Source: Sycobia sp. Sy_11
Lineage: Eukaryota > Arthropoda > Insecta > Hymenoptera > Epichrysomallidae
Assembly: GCA_018907035.1 (NCBI GenBank)
Contig: JACCIC010000152.1
Coordinates: 1,285,501 to 1,349,500 of the forward strand
Reading direction: 5' to 3'
DNA: 64,000 bases
Under the pieces are notes generated by a model. It was given only the letters and a program-made list of their open reading frames with translations. It ran no database searches and was not told the origin of the DNA. This document shows positions 26,702-40,371 of the stretch, piece after piece. A program made the position numbers and the translations under genes. Positions within the stretch are counted from its first letter, which is position 1. The number at the start of each line of letters is the position of its first letter.

Positions 26702-26746
<45 letters not shown>

Positions 26747-26872
26747 CGTGTGCGTGTGTATGTGTGTGTAAATAATACACGTTTTTTGTTCCTCCTCGTT
26801 ATAAACGAATCGATCCGGCGGCGCGTTATCGTACGTATACAATATTAATAAGTGTGCGTTTGTCCACTGTTG

Positions 26873-26926
<54 letters not shown>

Positions 26927-27082
26927 CATATTATTTCGTCGGTGCAGCGAGGATTAAAAAAAAAAATTTCGTTACGCACGAGCGCGTCGTCTTCGTCAGT
27001 TCCGTCGGTGTTTCCCGGAGGCTGTGGTCGCACATCTGATTCTGTAGAATAAACGAGTCCCAAGAGTGCTATATATAAATAT

Positions 27083-27124
<42 letters not shown>

Positions 27125-27473
27125 CAAGTACGTATTACATGTGTGATGTATCATATACAGTGTTTTCAAGAGAGCTGGAGAGTTGAATTATAAAGGGGAG
27201 GATACGTGAAGGATAGGATGAGAGAAAGAGAGAGGGGGGGGGGCGCGGAATCACAGGTAACCTATGAAAGTCCCGCAGTGTCATTATTGCACGTAATGTT
27301 ATAAAAAAAAGTCTCTTACCGCGGAGCTTTGACAATCTACAAAGCTCGCCTCATCGATGTGCCTCTGTATATATCTACGTATATCATAGAAAGCATTTGT
27401 TCAAACGGAGCTTTGGGTGTGCTGGAGCTTTATATACTGCTCGATAATCCCTTTAATCAGTCCGACGTGTGGT

Positions 27474-27517
<44 letters not shown>

Positions 27518-29714
27518 CCTTTAAAATATATGCGATGTAAATATCGTCCTCGTCCGTATTAGATGCGATCGTCTTTAATGTGTATTAATTACTTTGCGCT
27601 TCTCGCTTAAATCACTTTTTAATTTTGAACACATAATAAAAACGTATAACTCGCGCGCAAACGACAATGATAAGAAATTAACATTTCTTTTTGCCGTGCA
27701 CAATACGTGTCACGCCGTGTTGATAAACCATATTACGCATTACACCAGTAGCGCCCCGATAAAAATTGCAAAACAAACATACAATTTTAGACATCGTTGA
27801 CGTATCTCTTATCGTCCTGGATTAAAATGCCGCTGCATTATCCCCCCCCCCCACCCACCCACCATTTCGGTAGCGGTGGCGGTGATGCACCTTCGACGCG
27901 GACTGTCAATTCTCACAATTATCCTTTTATTTCTGTAAAGGTGAAGCTCGGTCATTTGCCGTAAGCAAAATGTCAAGTTAAAAATGTTGCGATGGTACGT
28001 TTGAAAAATGAAAACTGCGCGTGCAACGCGGTGTTATCTTGAAAAAAAAAAAAACATTTTGTTTTGTGCACTCCCTAGTTTTCAGTAATATAGGTTATTC
28101 GTTTAGAAAAGCGTACTCAATTATTCATCATAATGCACAGGGTGTGTATAAACATAAAATCAAATAGTGTGATTAATTCATTGTTGACACTGAAAGAGTT
28201 GAATTAATGTATACGATAAAAATCAATCAACAAATCGATGCTAATTTTAATGAGTAACAAAAGCTTTTACGTAAATTTAAAATCGTGTAGATTTAGTGCC
28301 ATTCACACTTTTATTAAGTATGCTTAAAGGAAAAAATGTAAAAAACGTCGAATCCAGTTTTAGATCAGATCTGTCTCAAGAATTCGTTATCAAACAAATG
28401 AATAATTTATATTTAAACAAAAGCAATAAGTTACATTTTCTTTAATACTCGCGTCCTAAGTTAAAACAAAATATCACGATTATATTTATAGTATATGGCT
28501 TTTACTGTAAAAATCCACGTTTACCACGAGAGCTCGCGACAATTGAGAAGGTTAAGTTGGCCCGTTTCAATCAGTTGAGTAACAAAGAAAATTGTTCAAA
28601 ATTTAAATGAAAAGAAAGGTGGACGTCTTCATTTGAAGAATGAATCTTAAATTGAAAAGTAGATTTGAGTTAGAGGTCGGGATCAAATTCATAATGATCC
28701 TTGGTGACTTTGTGACGAGCACCCAGTATTATTAAAACTTTTAAATTAAACTTTTAATTTTGCACGAATTGTTGAATTGTTTTTTTCTATTTTTCTTGTT
28801 TTTTTTTTTAATTACTTCTTATTCAATGTAAATTTAACACAATGTTGTATAATTTAACAAATTCCGCGATAATACCTTTAATAAATTATTAAAAATACAA
28901 TACTAGAGGTAAAACGAGATGTAGTATTGGGTTAGTGTGAAATATATTTTAATTTTAAAACCGTAAATATTCAACTCGTTATTTTTGAAATTATTTGTAT
29001 CGAAAATAGTAATTAGCATATGAATAAGATATAATATGATAATTATTATTTTTTAGTGCGTGCGTGTTGAAATTAATATATATATAAGAATTTTATATTA
29101 AATATTCAATAGATTTTTTTAAATGATACAAAATAACGATAAAACCGACTAAGGTAATTTTCTAAATACTGAATAATTAATGCCTATCAATCGCTTTAAG
29201 AAAAATGTATTATACTCGCAAAATTAATAATTGAAAATTAGCCGAACGATGGATTAAAATCTAATTTTAGAATAAATTAATTTTCTCGCTTGTATAATAA
29301 CGTTTGACAGCGGCTTAAATAATAATTTTCATATACAATTGCGAGCCTATTTATAGTTTATACGGAAGTAACGTCATGGAAAACGCGCATATTGTTTCTC
29401 GATTTGTGAATGTGGTTTCTGAATCACGTGGCCGCAGGCCATGCTGAAAATGTATGTCATGTTGAATCCACTTTGTTAAATTGCCGAAGAGCGCATAACG
29501 CATGCAAACGTGCGCGCTCCTTAAGCAGCATTGAATAAATTGCACCTTGACTTGGAATCATCATTGAAATATGGATGATTTTATATAAATGTGTGTGTGC
29601 GTGCGTGTGTGCGCGCGCCTGCGCGTGTAACAAAATTATCAGCCAATTAGATTTGTCGGGGATTAAGTTTTAAGAAGAAAGAAAAAAAAAACAAAAGGAA
29701 CAAAATACGAGTCG

Positions 29715-30077
29715 ATGTCGGTTCAATATATTACGGTATATCGGACGATATATCTTGCAATTTTAATTTATTCCCAATTACATTTTGAATTAATCCCCCG
29801 CATTGTTACGTACCGTCGTGGTGACATTCGTCGTGCTAATGAATATTTTTATCTTGAGGAAAATCGTAAAATTTCGAATCTTGATGATATTTTGAAAGTT
29901 AAAAAAAAAATAAAAAAAAAAATTGCAAATCATCTTATCGTTTACGTGGGAATTAGTTTTATTAATATAATTATAGATACCAAAAAAATTATATATGAAT
30001 TAGAATACAATTCTCAATCACGAATAATTGTATTTAAAAAATTAAATCGAAATGTTTCATTAAGTTTAATATTTTGA
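29715..30077 (+). other. Open frame of 120 codons, unrecognised
   Basis: This ATG-initiated frame lies in AT-rich DNA. Its translation has a hydrophobic start, a lysine run (VKKKIKKKI) and no domain I recognise. With roughly 30% GC, one frame of this length is expected by chance in a window this large, so I do not call it a gene. No promoter or poly(A) signal stands out. Confidence 0.12.
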
Positions 30078-30669
30078 TTTATCCAAAGATTTTGCCCCCC
30101 CTCCCAACCAATCTACTTTAATTCGTTAATAATACGCATTGTTCATATGAATTACAAATGATGGGGAAATATTTTTACATTTAATACTGGACAATTAAAC
30201 TTTAAATAATTTATTTTGCATATTTGTAGAATAATTGAGTTTCCTCGATGTACATATAGCACGTGCGCACATACAAATGAATTGCACTTCTATTATGAAA
30301 AATTCAGCGATGAAGTAATAATCGTCGTAGTGGAACACATTGGCTCCGAATAGTCTGACTTTTGATGTAATTTCTGACTAACAATTATGCCGTGACGTGA
30401 ATCGATTGTGTTCTCTTTTTTTTTTTTTACATTCAAAGTAATTACGCGCGTGCGTAACAATCATTACGTTTCTCGATTTACTCCACATCAAAGATTCAAA
30501 TTTTCATCGATCATAGCTGCGGGCTCGTCACGTTCATGGAACGTTGAGAAACAGTAAACGTGCTTCAAAATTGAAATTTTTAACGGTGAGCTTCGATGCT
30601 GGAGTTATCGTGATTAAAATAAAAACATGATAAAAAATACGATAGTAATTTTATTGAAGTATAAAATTT

Positions 30670-30719
<50 letters not shown>

Positions 30720-30979
30720 GTGCATATAATTATAATAAATATTATGTTCTAAATCATTTACACTTTATTTTGACGGATACTTGTCTATTTTATTTCAAAA
30801 ATCTTTGCTAAAGATATTTAGAATTTTATTCGAAAAAAAAAAACAATCGTTTGTATTGTATTAAAAGATAATTTATAATTAAATTGCAGAAACTGCACAT
30901 CCTGTACTACAAATACGTTACGTTGTACTCATCGCCAAATCTTAATTTTAGTCGTAGGATTCATATATACATAATATAC

Positions 30980-31039
<60 letters not shown>

Positions 31040-32039
31040 CTAGTTCTATAATAAATTTTTACGTTAAATTCTACTCTTTGCGAACGATTTTTCAAACTTT
31101 ATGTCATATATATATATATATATATACGTCTGAACAATATATTATCTACCTGCCTGAATAAACTATACCCACCGCACGCGAGATAGAGATTAACGTGCTG
31201 ATGCAGACGAATCCCGTATATATATATATTTAGTCTACACTCAAGATACATATCGAATGTGTGCTGCATTGAATACCGAGTAAAAATTTCTTGTTCGCGT
31301 CAAAGTTATATCCATTATTATATAATATATGCATGTATATGGTCGCAGTATTTAATGTTTGTGTAGACTAATCACCATATTTCGTGACATAGTGAGAAAC
31401 AAAATGATAAATATAACGTAACGTCCGTGATGTCTTCAATATATATATAGTAACAGTTCATTACATTACTTTTCGACTTTGTCGATTCTAGAAAGATCTC
31501 GAAAGAAAAAAAATATTATCTTTTCGTATACATTTTTTGACTTCTTCTAGATGAATTCTGTAATTTGGAAACAAGAAACACTTGTGATATAAGCTTTTCT
31601 TCAAAGAAAATACTAATAAAAAAGAACAAATATATTGAAAAAGTATGAAGCTAAGAAGTGCAAAGGTACTTTTTGAGTTATATAAAAAAAAGAACATAAT
31701 GGTACGGTGATTAAATCAATAGTAGTGGATATATTGTTTGAACGAAGGCTTCTTACATAGATAATAGTTATATCGCTCTAAGACGATATTATAAATTTAG
31801 GATCTTTCGTGTCTTATCTTTTCCAGCATAAAAATCTCTGACAATCAACTAAATAATTTTTTTTTTCATATATAAGTCACTGAACATAATCAGTTATCTC
31901 ATAATCATTTATCTTATTATTATACTACGTATAGTTTTGAAAATCAAAAAAAAATTTCAATTTTAACCTAATAAATTTAATTCTGCGATATTGTGGAACG
32001 GTTCCAGTGAGATCAAAGACATAGCGCTTATCGTTCAAT

Positions 32040-32088
<49 letters not shown>

Positions 32089-32208
32089 CTCTCAATAATG
32101 CGATCTGTCATTCACCGCGGTGCACTCAAGATATTCAAGTATATATTTGCCAACTCGGTCGTTTTGTGCCTTAAGTTTCCTCTGTCGTCTTTCTCGTTCA
32201 ATGCGCAG

Positions 32209-32270
<62 letters not shown>

Positions 32271-32331
32271 AGATAAGCTTGGAAATTTGCAGACTCTTTC
32301 AGATAAAATTGATCGGTTATGACAGCAGTAG

Positions 32332-32332
<1 letters not shown>

Positions 32333-32420
<88 letters not shown>

Positions 32421-32423
32421 TGC

Positions 32424-32454
<31 letters not shown>

Positions 32455-32467
32455 CGTGTGTGTGTGT
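32333..32467. repeat. Long (GT)n microsatellite
   Basis: About 135 bp of GT repeat with a few CG interruptions near 32,416 and 32,447. Together with the TA arrays at 32,211-32,268 and 32,681-32,737 and a CATA run near 32,655, it forms a microsatellite cluster. Confidence 0.97.
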
Positions 32468-32656
32468 ATGGAACAGTTGAATGCCCCGCGCTTATAGCCG
32501 CGAGACTTCCAGCACACCCCAACACGTCGTCGCACTCGCTTCAACCCCTTTTTCTTTTATGGCGACGCGGACGTAATCCAACGTCCTGTTTGTTATGCTC
32601 GCGACATGTTTGCACTCTTTATACACGCACTTACAATTTATAAATATGCATATGCA

Positions 32657-32742
<86 letters not shown>

Positions 32743-33143
32743 AAAATGTTGTTTTCAAGGTGTGTGACGCCAAGCGATTGCCGCCCGTGTAATTATAGGA
32801 CTTTTATTGCCTTTTGTCACATTTGTCAATGATTATTTATTATCGACTTTGTTTTTAGAACTGCGGCAAAGAGGCGATAAGAGTCTTTTGAATGCTGTGT
32901 ACATGTAACGCGGACACTCTGCCGCTGTATTTGCAAACAACGTTATTTGTTTACCAAATAATTATTAGAACTTTCGCATTTTTCCGTACACAATAATATC
33001 CTTTCATAATTGTTACTCTAATTATGTATTCAAAAGACAGCGTTATCACAATTCCTGCTTGACGAATAATTTGTCTTATAATGGATTTTTTAAAAGAGAA
33101 AAACAATAGAAAGATGCGTAAAGTTTAATTTTAGAAATCAAAT

Positions 33144-33360
33144 GAGGTCTACGATGGCTCGATCGCTAGAGCGAAGTACTAGTAACTTGATGAACCGAGT
33201 TCAAATCCCGGTCTCGGCCGATTGACACAAGCACCGCTGTAATAATTTACATGTGCTTTGTTTACAAACACAACATAGACCTCCGTCGCTGATTAGCACC
33301 AATATTTGGCAGCAGAAATAGAGCGACGTTAAATAACATAAAAAAAAAAAAAAAAAAAAA
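33144..33360 (+). mobile_element. tRNA-derived SINE, full length, with target duplication
   Basis: The element is 217 bp. The head is tRNA-like: an A-box region (TGGCTCGATCGCTAGAGC, with a GCTC/GAGC D-stem), an AAGT/ACTT stem with a 7-nt loop, and a B box (GAGTTCAAATCCC). A non-tRNA body of about 120 bp follows, then about 20 A residues. A direct repeat GAAATCAAAT flanks it at 33,134-33,143 and 33,361-33,370, as expected for LINE-mediated insertion. A diverged second copy lies at 22.8 kb. Confidence 0.88.
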
Positions 33361-33423
33361 GAAATCAAATATAAAATAAATGTATAAATAATACAATTAG
33401 CAATTTATGCAGCTCTTTAAAAG

Positions 33424-33426
<3 letters not shown>

Positions 33427-33464
<38 letters not shown>
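33427..33464. repeat. (CT)n microsatellite
   Basis: An uninterrupted CT dinucleotide run just downstream of the SINE. Confidence 0.95.
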
Positions 33465-33466
<2 letters not shown>

Positions 33467-35199
33467 ACAATAAAAAACAATGTGATAAATGGGAAATGAA
33501 CTAATTTTACGGTTATTTTTCTTCAGCCGATATCTTGGGTATAGTATTTTTTCCGAGCTACGGTATGTGGGCTATTTTTTGATAAAGTCGAGTAAATAAG
33601 ATCGGTGTTAGATGTTTTCCTTATATATTTAATATAGATAATAAATTTACGATCGATAATCGTATATACAATGATGATCGGTGTTATTCAATTTAATCGC
33701 TTTGCAAGAAATTGTACTTGATTATTCTTTAAAACTGGGATACATCAATATTACTCGCGCGCACCATAATTGATTTGTCATCGAAGTCACAAGAACATGC
33801 GTCGCGCTGACAAACTCGCCCTTGCACGGAATTTCGAATGTAGGTCGCTTCGTCAAAATCGCACCGCGTGCGACCAGAATAATATATCAAAGGGGTGAGA
33901 GAGACGCTGAAATTTATTTGACCAGAGAAACCGAAAAATATACGCAAAAAAAGGAAGATAGCACATGTCGTTCGTTAATTTTTTTTTTCACATTCGCCCG
34001 CGCCTGGCGGTTTGATTGGTCAACAGTCGTATACTACCTAGTATGGAAGCTCTCTGTCCAATTGTCGCGCGGAACGAATAACTTTTGGCCGCCCCGATGT
34101 TATATATATATATATATATTTCCTCGCACAAGTGAAGGAAAACATCGGCAAAGCGCACGGCGCGATAAGATTACGATAAGACTCGACGAATCTATCGAGT
34201 ATTAACGGGTTGAGGAGGGTGGGGAGGGAAAGAAACGAAACACGCATTTATACACAATTTCATTATAGTTTACAAAAAAAAAAAATAAATAAATAAATAA
34301 ATAACTCAGTGAAATATTTGACCTAATTTGCCTTCTTACTTTTTACTCAAAGCTCGATTAAATTGAATTTCGACAAATATCGACATCCATGTAGTATCAA
34401 ATATATAAATAAAAATATGTAGATTAATTTACTGCTATATTAAAGTGTCTAAGAATAAGACGTTTCGTAACTTCTTCTTTTTTTTTCTTTTTTTTTTTTT
34501 TAATTATTAGTTTTAATCGCGAATAGAGCCATTGTATTATCCTCACGGTAGAACAGCGTATAATATAATATTATTGCCGGCGAGTAAAATATATACGGGC
34601 TGACGCTATTTCTTCAAATTTATATATGCCAAAGTTATATCATCGCGACTTTTCGCGCCGGTGGCTTATTGTACGTAGTTCTTTCGAATATTTCCTCTTC
34701 AAAATTTAATTATTATTATTATTATTTATTTTTTTTTTTAATGACCCCGTTCGTACGGAATAAGCGAACTTGTATTTTTGACTTTTGTTAGAAGTTTGCG
34801 TAAAGGCGACGCTTCCGGAAATTCGGAGAGTAAAAAAAGAAGACCTATAATAGTTAAAAAAAATATATTATCTTCGTAAAATTAAAGTTGACGATGGTCC
34901 CACCACTGTATCTATATATATGTTTGAAACGGTAAATTGGTAGGATAAAAAAAAAAAACGTATATTTTTCACCAACGTTTTGGGCTCGTTCATTTAAAGT
35001 TCATTTTTCGAGGCAGAAGTATTATTTATGACGTGTTCGCTCTCGAGGACCGTTAAAGCGTATATAGACCGTTAGAGCCATTAATTTTTAAATTTTGACG
35101 TCTTCCAATTGTCCAACTTCTGCCTTGAAAACGAGCCTTAAATTCGTCAATACGAAAATGTTTGGCGAGAAACTAGAGGTGCTGCTCGTTTCTATCCCT

Positions 35200-35763
35200 T
35201 TAACCTCTGAAACGTATAGACAGGACGGGGGGGGGGGCGTTAGCTTTTGTCAATTCAACAGCGCCACGCCAAGTAGCAGACGTCGCAGAATCGAATAAAA
35301 TAAAAAAATCTCTCCCTCTCTCTCTCTCTGTCTCAGCTCTGCTCCCCGAATCGCGCGCCCATATCGATATCCTATGATTTTCGCAGCCTGACCGACAGCT
35401 CGCCGGAGGTACGATCCTCCCGCATAACCGACGTCAGTCCACGTCTCGCTGAATATTGGCTGGCTCCCCCCGCCCCCACCCACCACACCGCCCCCGTCGG
35501 CCCGCCCGTCCGCCGGATCGTGCACGCAGCGCAGCCGAGAAACGAGCGCCCGCATCGCGGCGAGGCAGCGCCGCCGTAATCGGTCGGAAGGGGGGGGCGG
35601 CTCGAGGGGGCGAAGTTCCCCCGCGGGGGGTGTAAGCGGGGGGGGGGCGAAGAGGGGGAGGGGGACGTAGTAAGATGCCAAGAGGGAGGAGGCACTGGAT
35701 CAGAAGGTGACGGGGCGGCCAGCCGCGGAGGCATCCGGCGACGATAGGCTGGTCCTGCTGGAG
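35200..35763 (+). promoter_or_regulatory. CpG-rich promoter and 5' UTR of EFCAB14 homologue
   Basis: CpG-rich DNA with G runs (35,226-35,237, 35,590-35,598, 35,638-35,647) leads into the first coding exon at 35,764. A TCTC run lies near 35,311-35,328. A short upstream frame, ATG at 35,675 to TGA at 35,710 (MPRGRRHWIRR), precedes the main start in another frame. The extent of the transcript is not visible from sequence, so the boundary is approximate. Confidence 0.5.
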
Positions 35764-35945
35764 ATGGACTCGCTGGCGGTGACGGTGCCGCTGAGGCCCC
35801 CGACCAAGAAGATGAAGAAGCGCAAGGAGCTCGACGCCCTGGCGCCGCCGCGCGCGGTCTCGAGGCGGAGCTTCGGCAAGCGCAGCTCGCAGGTCTGTCA
35901 TTGAGCGCCCCATGATGACCCATGATGACCCCATCGTTTCTATAT

Positions 35946-36012
<67 letters not shown>

Positions 36013-39000
36013 ACGTAATAATTTAAAAGCATATACAGGCAGGCGAGCTTATGCTCTGTTATAAACGCGCAAATCGAAACTGCATACGCGCTGTAATAAA
36101 TTTGAAACAGTGAAAATCAGATCGGTCGATTGATAAATCGGCGACTATATAGCGAGCTATCCACACTGACGATAAACTATGTGTATACTGTATCGGTAAC
36201 TATTTACTGTTGCGAAACAATTAGTAGTTAATGATTCATCAGTCGATCGATCTGACGCCCAATGTTCGAATGAAAGATATGATTCATTCGGCATATAATC
36301 AGAGTAAAGATGGGAAGAACTATTGTGGACTATTATTTTGCCCCTTAATTTTCTGAGAAAAAAGTAGTAGACGTCAAAATTTTTATAATCGATTCAGCTT
36401 TTTAATTTATAAAATAAATCCAAATCTGAAATGTGTTATTGAATCGCAGTGAGGTGCTATATGAAAATGGTAGATAATATACTCGGTTTTAATTTATACT
36501 TTATAGATTTTAATCATAACATTGATGACATGCTCAAATTTTTTTTTAATTCAACAAAAGTATGCAAATCATCTGTGAATTTTCATCCGGAGAATTATTG
36601 AAATTCATTTGTCTTTTTACAAATATTTTATATGTATACGTTGTGTCACGTCACTGCAGGATTTAATTTGTTGCTTGAACTGTTGCAATAGCAAGCTGTA
36701 GGCATTGTGGAAAAAAATAGAGAGCCAGAAAGATTAGACGAGCATTTGTGGGCATATTTAGGAAGAAATGAATCAGTTTTTTGAAGATTGATCGAATTTT
36801 CATTGATATTTTTTATCTCTTTGAAATTCTTGAGAAAGAAGAATGTATGATATTATAAATATATCTATACCCTCTTACTATACTCTAATTTTCGATTTAG
36901 TCCAGGCCAGAGTTTGAATTTTCATTTCTGGTCGAGACTGTCGAACTTGCGTTAGATGGTACCTGCATATAATTACGCATACAGTCGAAAAATTAATCTT
37001 AAAACTATGCAGTTGATCAAAATCACATACAATATACAATATACATCTTAGGAAGTTTTGAGCGTTAGGACAAGCGACTCTGCATATCATCTATTCATAT
37101 CAGAAATATCAAGGTAAATTTTAGAAAAAATTTCAGTGTTCTCTTTGCTGGCCATTTCCAACTATCTTGACATTGATATACCATATTAAATCTTGTAAGA
37201 CAGACCTTGAATTATCAAAATGTCCAGCCAAGTTTTGTATATTCGTAGATTTTCTTTCTTTTTTCATAGTCATAGACATATTGAGACTTTGCAGAAATGT
37301 CGATAGAAAATTCATGATGTTCCATGATACTATGTTGTGATATCTCGTGAATACTGAAAAATCTGTCTTATATTCATAGGGCTAAGTTACAACCGTTTCT
37401 AGGAGACTCTAGTAGTTTTGAATTTCTGAGTAATACCTATTATTATTATTATAGATTTATATTAGTTACTGTATCAAAGAAATTCTTCTCGGCGAAGCGA
37501 ATAGTTAAAGAACCCGCGTGATTGCTGATAAGAGCTGCGAATCGAGGAAGATCTTTTAAAATTCAGGATGCGCATCTCTGAAGCTTCCTGCCAACTGAGA
37601 TTCATTATTCAGGCGGTTCAAAGCCACTTTAAAGAACTACCTTTCCGACATACTGATTAGGCCAGGCTTTCTTATAACTAATGTATCATTCTCGATCTTC
37701 TTATTAGCATACACAATTTTTCAATTCGTAATTTTAATTAAGAAATGCTACGCATAGCGACGAAAGCCCGCGTGATATAATTGTCTAAATTTTCTAGCAT
37801 TGTTGCGAAAATTGCTCGTGCACTGTCTGTAATGCAGTATTACAATATATTATACTATATACACATAGTGAAATTACAATGTCTTAAATTAATTCAATTT
37901 AGTTCGACGAATTTACGTAGGTTTCCCAATAATAGTATAACAATATTTTACTAGAATTAACCGAATACATATCGAATCGATACTTGAATCCATAACATTT
38001 TAGGGTATGGAATTAGGTCATGATAATTTTCTGTAAAAATATTTGGAAAGAAATTTCTGACTGCGAATTGACAGAGTGAGCATACGACACGCCATTTGTA
38101 GATAATATTAGTTTATATTGATAGGTAATATTAGATAATATATGACTTAACAAAAAATTAAATTATAGGTTAAAATATGATAAGTTTAATATATTTATCA
38201 ACTAAATTTAAGTTCTAATATTTATTAAAGTTATATAAAAAAGAAATGACACTACGCTTACATATTAAAACTGATCATAATTAAATATTAATTCTAAATT
38301 AAATCAAATTAAATTAAATTAAATTAAATCAAAATGTTATTGTTCTTATTATTTCCAATTTATAAAAAGTTATAACTTACAGAAACACAGATGATTGTTT
38401 ATTAAAAAATAATAATGATCCTGCAAACTAAATATACATAGTTTTATTGTGCTTTACTTTGCCTGAATAATATCTAAGCTTCGAACTGAATAAATCTACC
38501 ATTTTTTACAACCCAAAAACAATAAAATTAACGATCATTTAGATTTTTTTTTCATTTGCCAGGAAAGAATTTTTATAATGTTTTTGTAGTATTGCTATAA
38601 AAATTCAGCGTCTTATAAAGTTTATTTTTTGATAGGCGAAGATTAAACATAGAGCCGAATAAGTTTATTTACAATTCTTTTCTTTTTCGCTGCTCTAAAA
38701 ATTCAATGCCGATCTGCTTTGAAACTCAAGTTTTTAAATTTTTGATTAATTGAATTTTGTAATATACGCCCACTGATAAAAATCTAATTTCCGTAAAAGT
38801 AAGAATAAAATCTTTAACATCGACGTGTGAAGCACTTTACTGATTCAATAAAACATTTATTACAGATAAAAGAATACGCGCGTACGAAACTTTATCCGCT
38901 GTAAAAACGTTGATCCATTTTAATCAAGATACTGGAAATATATATCTCTGTAAAGTATATTCCATGGTAGCGAGAAATGAAAGTCGTATTATGGAAAGGG

Positions 39001-40313
39001 GATCAACCGGCGTCAGCCTGAAACTTGATTTGATCTCTAATTTAATTTACGTCGATATCATTCGAAATGCATCTTTCGTTTTCTAACTGCCAGAGGAAAC
39101 CCCAATTGCTGATCTCGGATTCGGGGAAATTTTTTTATTCAAATATGGCATTCGTGAATCAAAATATTACCTCGAATCTATACAGGACATATTCCTTTGT
39201 TAAATTTTGCTCATATATTTGACACTGAACCGTAACGTACATTGTTCAATCTATAACATTCTCCGCGTCTCTCGGATCAGGGTGGTCAAAAATCGGACGT
39301 TCTGTATTTAAAAACGAAATTCGACCATCCAATTGCATTGAAAATCAATTTCCAGTTTTAGGTTAGCATAATATGTATCGATCTCCCCTGGAATCATTAA
39401 AATTTTCATTAAAGATCGCCAATCCGCCGTCGATACTTAACCGGACATCGAGCCTGCTCGATTAGAATGGATCACCATTTACGGGAAAAAAAAATCGCAA
39501 AATAAGATTACTCTTGAACCCACGACCCCCTTGGCCCCCGAGCGCGCCCCGCTAATCCCCATCCACCGATGAACGTGTAAAATTACATGCGTGTAACGGC
39601 GCGTCTCGATGCGCGCAACGTCGCATTACACAGGAACTCCTGTCGGACAGCAGCGACGAGCGCTCCGAGTACTGGAACTCGTCCGGGACCAGGGGCGGCG
39701 GGGGCGGCGGCGGCGGCGGCGGCGGTGGCGGCGGACGGAACATCAAGGCGCGCGGCCGCGACTCCGGACGCCGCGGGGGCGGCGCCGCCTGCCTCGGCCT
39801 GCTGCGGGCCTGCAGCGTCTTCTTGGGCGGCACCGCCGTCGTGGTCACCGGCGTCCTCATCTGGCTCTTCGTCGACGTCAGTCAACAGCTGACTGTGCTC
39901 AGAGCCGAACTGGACGAAGGTATATACGATGCATATATTGCGTGTCTATGTTTACATACTGTCATTATATTACGTATAATTGTAGACACAGATCCCGGAT
40001 TGGAAGGCGAATATACATGGTATTTGGTGTAGTGGTCTGCATATAGCAATAATATACGTTGCCTGAATTGTGTTGTCTTGAAAGTTGTTTCATATAAGTT
40101 TTGTTCGGATAATAAGTTACTTTGATTAAATTCGATTGGCTATAGTTAAGCGGTCTAATAGAAATTTATTGCTTAAAAATGGATTCTTGCTGATTATCAA
40201 TAGACTTTTTATCGCGAAGAAATGAATTTTTTATATTGTATAATCAAAGTAACCTACTGTCATCTCGGCTAGATAACGTAAGGATCATAGAGCTTTTTAT
40301 TAATATAATGAAA

Positions 40314-40371
<58 letters not shown>

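Larger units (their letters stand above)
21590..35200. other. Long non-coding interval
   Basis: No exon series was recognised. Contents listed separately are two SINE copies, a CpG island, and TA, GT, CT and poly-A/T tracts. Further TA arrays lie at about 22,987-23,037, 26,704-26,737, 26,874-26,924, 27,086-27,121, 30,673-30,715, 30,983-31,037, 32,042-32,088, 32,211-32,268 and 32,681-32,737. If the 21.2-kb exons belong to the EFCAB14 gene, this whole stretch is intron. Confidence 0.5.

Noticed and set aside
33150..33225. Possible functional tRNA gene
   Set aside because: The A and B boxes are present, but the stems are imperfect and the sequence continues into a body and poly-A tail with target duplication, so it is a SINE head.
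35250..35934. Three long minus-strand frames (143-183 codons) near EFCAB14 exon 1
   Set aside because: Pro/Ser/Arg-rich antisense readings of a CpG-rich promoter and first exon. There are no domains and they overlap the real exon on the other strand.
39552..40046. Several frames on both strands over EFCAB14 exon 2
   Set aside because: They are shadows of the GC-rich exon; the true frame reads ELLSDSSDERSEYW and leads into the membrane helix with correct phases.
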